Shown here: piece after piece, positions 24,712-28,298 of the stretch
Position numbering within the stretch: the stretch's first letter is position 1
Layout: every line of letters starts with the position of its first letter
Assembly (NCBI GenBank): GCA_023409995.1
Contig: JAEYQN010000056.1
Span: forward strand, 1-28,298
DNA length: 28,298 bases
Direction of reading: 5' to 3'
Source: Cyanobacteria bacterium OH_CBB_238
GTDB lineage: Bacteria; Cyanobacteriota; Vampirovibrionia; Gastranaerophilales; Gastranaerophilaceae
Translations under genes and position numbers: made by a program
The notes under the pieces: model-generated
Databases searched by the model: none
What the model saw: only the letters and a program-made list of their open reading frames with translations
What the model was told of the DNA's origin: nothing

Positions 24712-24740
24712 TTAACATTCTATCAATTTAATTATACAAT
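24712..24740 (+). promoter_or_regulatory. Candidate promoter of the glycosyltransferase gene
   Basis: TTAACA (24712-24717), 17-bp spacer, TACAAT (24735-24740). The start codon is 44 bases downstream. Its -10 overlaps the divergent -10 by two bases, so the two promoters should compete. Confidence 0.4.
24731..24736 (-). promoter_or_regulatory. Candidate -10 of the signalling operon
   Basis: TATAAT on the minus strand with a weak TTATTT at 24759-24754 (17-bp spacer); leader about 20-25 bases. It overlaps the divergent promoter for the glycosyltransferase gene. Confidence 0.35.
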
Positions 24741-24783
24741 ATATTTAAGTAAAAAATAAGTAAAAAATTGGCGAGGGGGTTAT

Positions 24784-25476
24784 ATGGATACAGTGAGCAT
24801 TATAATACCAGTGTATAATGAAAATAATACGTTAGCCGAGCTTCTAAAAAATGTTGATAATGCTTCATTTTGCGGTTTAAAAAAAGAAATAATTCTTGTT
24901 GATGATGGATCAAATGATGGTTCTACTGATATATTGAGAAATCTGTCTTCGAAGTATAAGGTTATTTTTCATGATAAAAATAAAGGAAAAGGTGCTGCGA
25001 TAAAGACTGGATTTGAAAATTCAACTGGAGATGTAACTGTAATACAAGATGCTGATTTGGAATATGATCCTAATGACTATGAAGAAATGGTAAAATTGAT
25101 AATCGACAATAAAGCCGATGTAGTTTATGGGTCAAGGTTAAGTGGTGGAAAACCATCAAGGGCTTTTCTTTTTACTCATCTTCTTGGAAACAAATTCCTA
25201 ACTTTTGTGACAAATATACTCTATAACTCAACATTAACAGATATGGAAACCTGTTATAAGGCTTTTAGAACCTCTTTTATAAAAGATATAAATATTAAGT
25301 CTGAAAGATTTGATTTTGAGCCTGAAATCACGGCAAAGGTTCTTAAGAAAAAAGCCAGATTGTATGAGCTTCCAATCTCATATTATGGAAGAGAATATGG
25401 TGAAGGTAAAAAAATTACTTGGAAAGATGGCATTCACGCTCTAATTGCACTTGTAAAATTTCGCTTCATTGATTGA
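24784..25476 (+). CDS. Family 2 glycosyltransferase, dolichol-phosphate-mannosyltransferase-like
   Basis: 230 residues with a strong SD (GAGGGGG). GT-A fold marks: SIIIPVYNENNTL (residues 5-17), VDDGSNDGSTD (39-49), the metal-binding DAD at 89-91 (VIQDADLEYDP), and TDMETCYKAFR (152-162), typical of DPM1/GtrB-like enzymes. These enzymes transfer a sugar from a nucleotide donor to a polyprenyl phosphate or related acceptor at the cytosolic face of the membrane. There is no C-terminal transmembrane pair, so it resembles the catalytic DPM1-only form. Acceptor and sugar are unknown; no glycan cluster surrounds it. Confidence 0.9.
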   Translation: MDTVSIIIPVYNENNTLAELLKNVDNASFCGLKKEIILVDDGSNDGSTDILRNLSSKYKVIFHDKNKGKGAAIKTGFENSTGDVTVIQDADLEYDPNDYEEMVKLIIDNKADVVYGSRLSGGKPSRAFLFTHLLGNKFLTFVTNILYNSTLTDMETCYKAFRTSFIKDINIKSERFDFEPEITAKVLKKKARLYELPISYYGREYGEGKKITWKDGIHALIALVKFRFID

Positions 25477-25502
25477 GTATTTTAATATAATTCTTTTTTA
25501 TT

Positions 25503-25533
25503 TGTGCTATTCTATTTCTGTCTAAAAAGCACA
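25503..25533. promoter_or_regulatory. Dyad upstream of bioB, possible repressor site
   Basis: TGTGCT (25503-25508) and AGCACA (25528-25533) form a perfect 6-bp dyad separated by 19 bp. It overlaps an extended -10-like TGCTATTCT (25506-25514), and initiation would fall within the dyad. BirA operators in other bacteria have a comparable two-arm layout (TTGT...ACAA), but the inner bases here differ, so BirA control is only a suggestion. Confidence 0.25.
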
Positions 25534-25555
25534 TTAGTGGGATTGAGGGTAAGAA

Positions 25556-26491
25556 ATGGGATCAGAAATTAAAAAGTATATGGATTTATATAGTATAGAT
25601 TTAGACAAGTTAATTGAAATGTCTAATCAAGTTACTGTTGATAATTTTTCTAATGAAGTAGAACTTTGCAGTATTATCAGCGCAAAAACAGGAAAGTGTA
25701 AGGAAAACTGTAAATATTGTTCTCAAAGCGTTCATAATGAGGCAAAGATTGAAGTGCATGAGTTACTTTCGGTGGAAGAGGTCAGAAATGCGGCATTAAG
25801 TTCAAAAGAAAATGGGGCTACGAGATTTTGCATAGTTACTTCGGGGAGAGCGCCTCAGGGAGAAGAATTTGAAAAAATTCTTGAAATGATAAGAGAAGTT
25901 TCTAAAATTGAAGATTTACACACTTGTTGTTCATTAGGAATACTAAGTGAAGACCAAGTTATAAAAATCAAAGAAGCTGGTGTTGAGCGATTTAATCACA
26001 ATATAAATACTGCAGAGTCTTTTCATAAGGAAATTTGTACGACACATGATTTTAAAGACAGGGTTAGAACTGTTAAATTAATTCAAAAACATGGCATAGA
26101 AGCTTGCACTGGAGTTATTATTGGGATGGGTGAGTCTCGTGAGCAGAGAGTCGAAATGGCTCTGGAATTGAGAGATTTAAACCCCAAATCAGTACCAATT
26201 AATTTCTTAAATCCAATAAAAGGAACACCTTTAGAAGGTTATGAATCAAAAATTAATGAAGAAGAGATATTAAGAACAATTTGTATTTTTAGATTGATCT
26301 TGCCAAATTCTTTATTGAGATACGCTGGGGGCAGGACAACAAGATTTTCAGAAGAATATCAAAAATTAGGAATTAAAGCAGGAATTAATGCTTTATTAGT
26401 GGGCAATTATTTAACGACAACAGGATCTACTCCTGATCAAGATAAAGAACTTCTGGCACAGGCAGGATGTTGTGCTTCAAAAGATAAGTAG
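25556..26491 (+). CDS. bioB: Biotin synthase (radical SAM)
   Basis: 311 residues; GAGGG precedes the ATG by seven bases. It inserts sulfur into dethiobiotin to make biotin. The radical SAM motif C48-x3-C52-x2-C55 (GKCKENCKYCSQS) binds the [4Fe-4S]. The [2Fe-2S] ligands of the E. coli enzyme have counterparts: Cys in HTCCSLG, Cys in EACTGVIIG, and Arg in RYAGGRTTR. Conserved VPINFLNPIKGTPLEG and GNYLTTTG follow, and the length is usual. No other bio gene is in the window, so it stands alone between the glycosyltransferase and mnmA. Regulation may involve the upstream dyad; a bidirectional terminator follows. Confidence 0.96.
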   Translation: MGSEIKKYMDLYSIDLDKLIEMSNQVTVDNFSNEVELCSIISAKTGKCKENCKYCSQSVHNEAKIEVHELLSVEEVRNAALSSKENGATRFCIVTSGRAPQGEEFEKILEMIREVSKIEDLHTCCSLGILSEDQVIKIKEAGVERFNHNINTAESFHKEICTTHDFKDRVRTVKLIQKHGIEACTGVIIGMGESREQRVEMALELRDLNPKSVPINFLNPIKGTPLEGYESKINEEEILRTICIFRLILPNSLLRYAGGRTTRFSEEYQKLGIKAGINALLVGNYLTTTGSTPDQDKELLAQAGCCASKDK

Positions 26492-26516
26492 TTTTAGCTT
26501 AAACATAGGCAAAAAT

Positions 26517-26551
26517 AAAATGGAGTGAGAAAATTTTCTTACTCCATTTTT
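26517..26551. terminator. Bidirectional intrinsic terminator between bioB and mnmA
   Basis: AAAATGGAGT (26517-26526) pairs with ACTCCATTTT (26541-26550), and GAGAA/TTCTT extends the stem inward to a short loop. Plus-strand T5 ends the bioB transcript; T-rich sequence on the opposite strand serves mnmA, whose stop is at 26573. Confidence 0.88.
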
Positions 26552-26572
26552 ATTGTATAAAAGATTGTTGTT

Positions 26573-27649
26573 CTAAAATACTTGTTCTATTATTCCTCCA
26601 CCTATTACGATATCATTATCGTAAAATACAATTGATTGTCCTGGTGTTACAGATTTTTGCAGGTCATAGAATTCCACTTCAACCTTTTCTTCATCAATTG
26701 GTCTTATTGTTACGTCGGTTGGTGTTTGTGTTGATCTGATTTTTGCAGTTGCTTTTATTTCTGAGTCTAGCTTTTCAATAGCTATCCAATTAAGCTTGTC
26801 TGCAATTAATGATTTTTTTAGAGTTTCATCTTCATGCCCAACAACTACTTCATTGCTTTCTTTTCTCAGCTCGATAACATATAGAGGTGCTGATGATGCA
26901 ATTCCAATGCCTTTTCTTTGTCCAATTGTGTAGTTCCAGATTCCATTATGTTTGCCCAAGATATTGCCTTGTTGGTCTACTATATTTCCTTCAAGATCAT
27001 TTATCTCTAGTAGTTCATTATAATCACCGCTATAGAAGTCTTGACTGTCTGGTTTATCAAATACTTTTAGTCCTCTATCTTTAGCTATATCTCTTATTTC
27101 TTCTTTTGTATACCCGCCTAATGGTAATAAGATATTTGCCAGTTGATCTTGTCTTAATCTGTAAATAAAATATGATTGATCTTTTTTCGGGCTTATTCCT
27201 CGTTTAAGAAGATATCTGTTATTTGAGTCTTCGTAATCCAGTCTGGCATAGTGACCTGTTGCAAATTTATCAAATTCAAGTCCTGATTGTTTAGCTATGA
27301 AAGGAAGAACGTCGAATTTAATAAGGCTGTTACACCAAATACAAGGGTTTGGTGTTCTGCCAGAAAGATATTCTTCTTTGAAATTTTCAAGAACAATTTT
27401 TTCGTACTGATCAACACAATCGAAAACGTGAAACGGAATTCCAATTTCTTCACAAATCCTTTTTGCTTCTTCAATATCTTCTTTTTCATCAGGGCCATAA
27501 CATGCATTTTTATTACCACCTTTTAGCTGTTTATCGCCTTTGCCCCAGATTGACATTGTTGCACCAATTACCTCATGTCCTTGTTCTTTTAGCAGCAGTG
27601 CTGCAACAGATGAATCCACTCCTCCAGACATTCCAACTAATATTCTCAA
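26573..27649 (-). CDS. mnmA: tRNA-specific 2-thiouridylase
   Basis: 358 residues from the TTG at 27649, five bases after a perfect GGAGG. A GTG at 27661 is in frame but would place that SD inside the gene. MnmA thiolates U34 of Lys, Glu and Gln tRNAs. Visible: PP-loop SGGVDSS (residues 8-14), TPNPCIWCN with Cys103 and Cys106 (the latter aligns with the E. coli catalytic Cys102), ATGHYAR, KDQSYF, and YTIGQRKGIGI. The second catalytic cysteine, normally in SQxICF, is absent: here SQDFYSGDY (202-210) has Tyr at that place. An extra Cys lies in NACYGPDE near residue 50. A sequence subgroup with this change probably exists, so this is not necessarily a defect. The gene follows cysE on the same strand by about 100 bases. 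Confidence 0.94.
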   Translation of the reverse strand: MRILVGMSGGVDSSVAALLLKEQGHEVIGATMSIWGKGDKQLKGGNKNACYGPDEKEDIEEAKRICEEIGIPFHVFDCVDQYEKIVLENFKEEYLSGRTPNPCIWCNSLIKFDVLPFIAKQSGLEFDKFATGHYARLDYEDSNNRYLLKRGISPKKDQSYFIYRLRQDQLANILLPLGGYTKEEIRDIAKDRGLKVFDKPDSQDFYSGDYNELLEINDLEGNIVDQQGNILGKHNGIWNYTIGQRKGIGIASSAPLYVIELRKESNEVVVGHEDETLKKSLIADKLNWIAIEKLDSEIKATAKIRSTQTPTDVTIRPIDEEKVEVEFYDLQKSVTPGQSIVFYDNDIVIGGGIIEQVF

Positions 27650-27676
27650 TTTTACCTCCACGTATGTTTAAACTGT

Positions 27677-27704
27677 TCTATAATTTTATTTTTTACTTTG
27701 TAAG
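27677..27704 (-). promoter_or_regulatory. Candidate promoter of mnmA
   Basis: CTTACA (27704-27699), 16-bp spacer, TATAGA (27682-27677) on the minus strand, about 28 bases before the TTG start. Only a moderate match; read-through from cysE is an alternative, since no terminator is seen between the two genes. Confidence 0.25.
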
Positions 27705-27750
27705 TAATTCTCTTTTTAATGCTTAGCTTGCAACCCCAATAGTTTTCATT

Positions 27751-28298
27751 TTATGATGCTCCGAGTTCCATTACTGTGTTTTTAGTCAATGGTAAGGGAT
27801 CTGTTAATCTTTTACCACCTATTGTAATTATTTTAGCAGGATTTCCGATAATCGTCACATCTTTGGGTACGTCATGGCAAACCACTGCACCTGCGCCGAT
27901 TTTTGAGTTTTTTCCAATTGTTATTCGCCCTAGCATTGTAGAATTCATTCCAATAGTTACACCATCTTCAACAATAGTATGTCTAAGAAAATCATTGCCC
28001 TTTCCTGTAGATCCAAGAACAACTCTTCCTACCATCGTGACATCATCTCCAATCTTTGCTGTTTGCCCTATTATAGCGCCAGTATGATCAATAAAGACAT
28101 TCTTGCCAATTTGAGCACCTGGATGTATTTCTATTCCTGTAAAAAAACGTGTTATGTTTGAAAATACTCTTGGAATGACTGGAACTTTTGCTTCGTATAA
28201 TTTGTGTGAAATTCTATGGCCCCATAGAGCATGTAATCCTGGAGTTGAAAGAAAAGCTTCTAGCCTGGTTTTTGTTGCATAGGTATCTTTCTTTAAAA
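27751..28298 (-). CDS. cysE: Serine O-acetyltransferase (5' end outside the window)
   Basis: The frame is open to the right edge, giving 181 C-terminal residues; the internal ATG at 28035 is not the start. It acetylates L-serine with acetyl-CoA, the first step of cysteine synthesis. The visible part has the end of the helical domain (LHALWGHRISHKLYEAKVP) and a left-handed beta-helix of hexapeptide repeats. The active-site region IEIHPGAQIG then FIDHTGAIIGQTAKIGDDV carries the expected His and Asp-His. Most homologues read GETAxIG; here Gln replaces the Glu. IGAGAVVCHDVPKD and GNPAKI close the repeat domain. The C-terminal tail lacks an obvious Ile terminus, which in many CysE proteins docks into the cysteine synthase. 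Upstream of mnmA on the same strand. Confidence 0.92.
   Translation of the reverse strand, partial: LKKDTYATKTRLEAFLSTPGLHALWGHRISHKLYEAKVPVIPRVFSNITRFFTGIEIHPGAQIGKNVFIDHTGAIIGQTAKIGDDVTMVGRVVLGSTGKGNDFLRHTIVEDGVTIGMNSTMLGRITIGKNSKIGAGAVVCHDVPKDVTIIGNPAKIITIGGKRLTDPLPLTKNTVMELGAS

Noticed and set aside
27751..28035. A complete 94-residue acyltransferase starting at 28035
   Set aside because: The frame continues without a stop to the window edge and encodes conserved CysE sequence, so the ATG is internal.

Overview
This 28.3 kb window is ordinary, gene-dense bacterial chromosome. By eye it is AT-rich, about one third GC. Shine-Dalgarno sites are clear (AGGAG/GAGG types), TTG starts are frequent, and there are Sec signal peptides, a lipobox and several intrinsic terminators. 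This excludes Bacteroidota-like translation signals and suggests a Gram-negative-type, low-GC, uncultured lineage. My best guess is a Vampirovibrionia/Melainabacteria (Gastranaerophilales-like) genome. That is an inference from gene style (pentapeptide repeats, NarL-type regulators, divergent H+-pyrophosphatase), not proven by any marker here. I see no rRNA, tRNA, CRISPR array, insertion sequence or prophage module. No gene-free stretch exceeds about 210 bases.

Layout. Positions 1-1827 (+) hold the end of a surface or tail-fibre-like protein with about 19 head repeats and a C-terminal S74 self-cleaving chaperone. It converges on a minus-strand operon (4650-1814) of a TPR protein with a signal peptide (apparently started by a rare ATT codon), a small lipoprotein and a YkgJ-type cysteine-cluster protein. 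Next, on the minus strand, is a DHH phosphoesterase (NrnA-like) translationally coupled to a YihY/BrkB membrane protein, divergent from a CaCA-type cation exchanger. On the plus strand follow a protein made only of Clp N-terminal repeats (no ATPase) and a U32 protein (RlhA-like). Then comes a 623-residue repeat protein with calcium-loop motifs, preceded by an unusual leader and closed by a strong terminator.

Positions 12926-14640 (-) encode two sugar-type ABC permeases without a binding protein or ATPase. A divergent unknown gene follows, then a membrane pyrophosphatase carrying the lysine that marks K+-independent enzymes, with an apparent signal peptide. Next is a membrane-anchored SGNH-hydrolase-like protein.

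Positions 24701-19280 (-) form a compact five-gene signalling operon: GAF/HD-GYP protein, exported TPR protein, two NarL/FixJ response regulators and a pentapeptide-repeat protein. No histidine kinase is included. The right end carries a family 2 glycosyltransferase, biotin synthase (bioB) behind a dyad, tRNA 2-thiouridylase (mnmA) lacking the usual second active-site cysteine, and a cysE fragment running off the edge.

Most of the window is housekeeping and envelope biology. The parts most worth a second look are the Clp-N-only protein, the 623-residue repeat protein with its control region, the kinase-less signalling operon and the ATT-start TPR gene. Nothing here clearly proves a new system.
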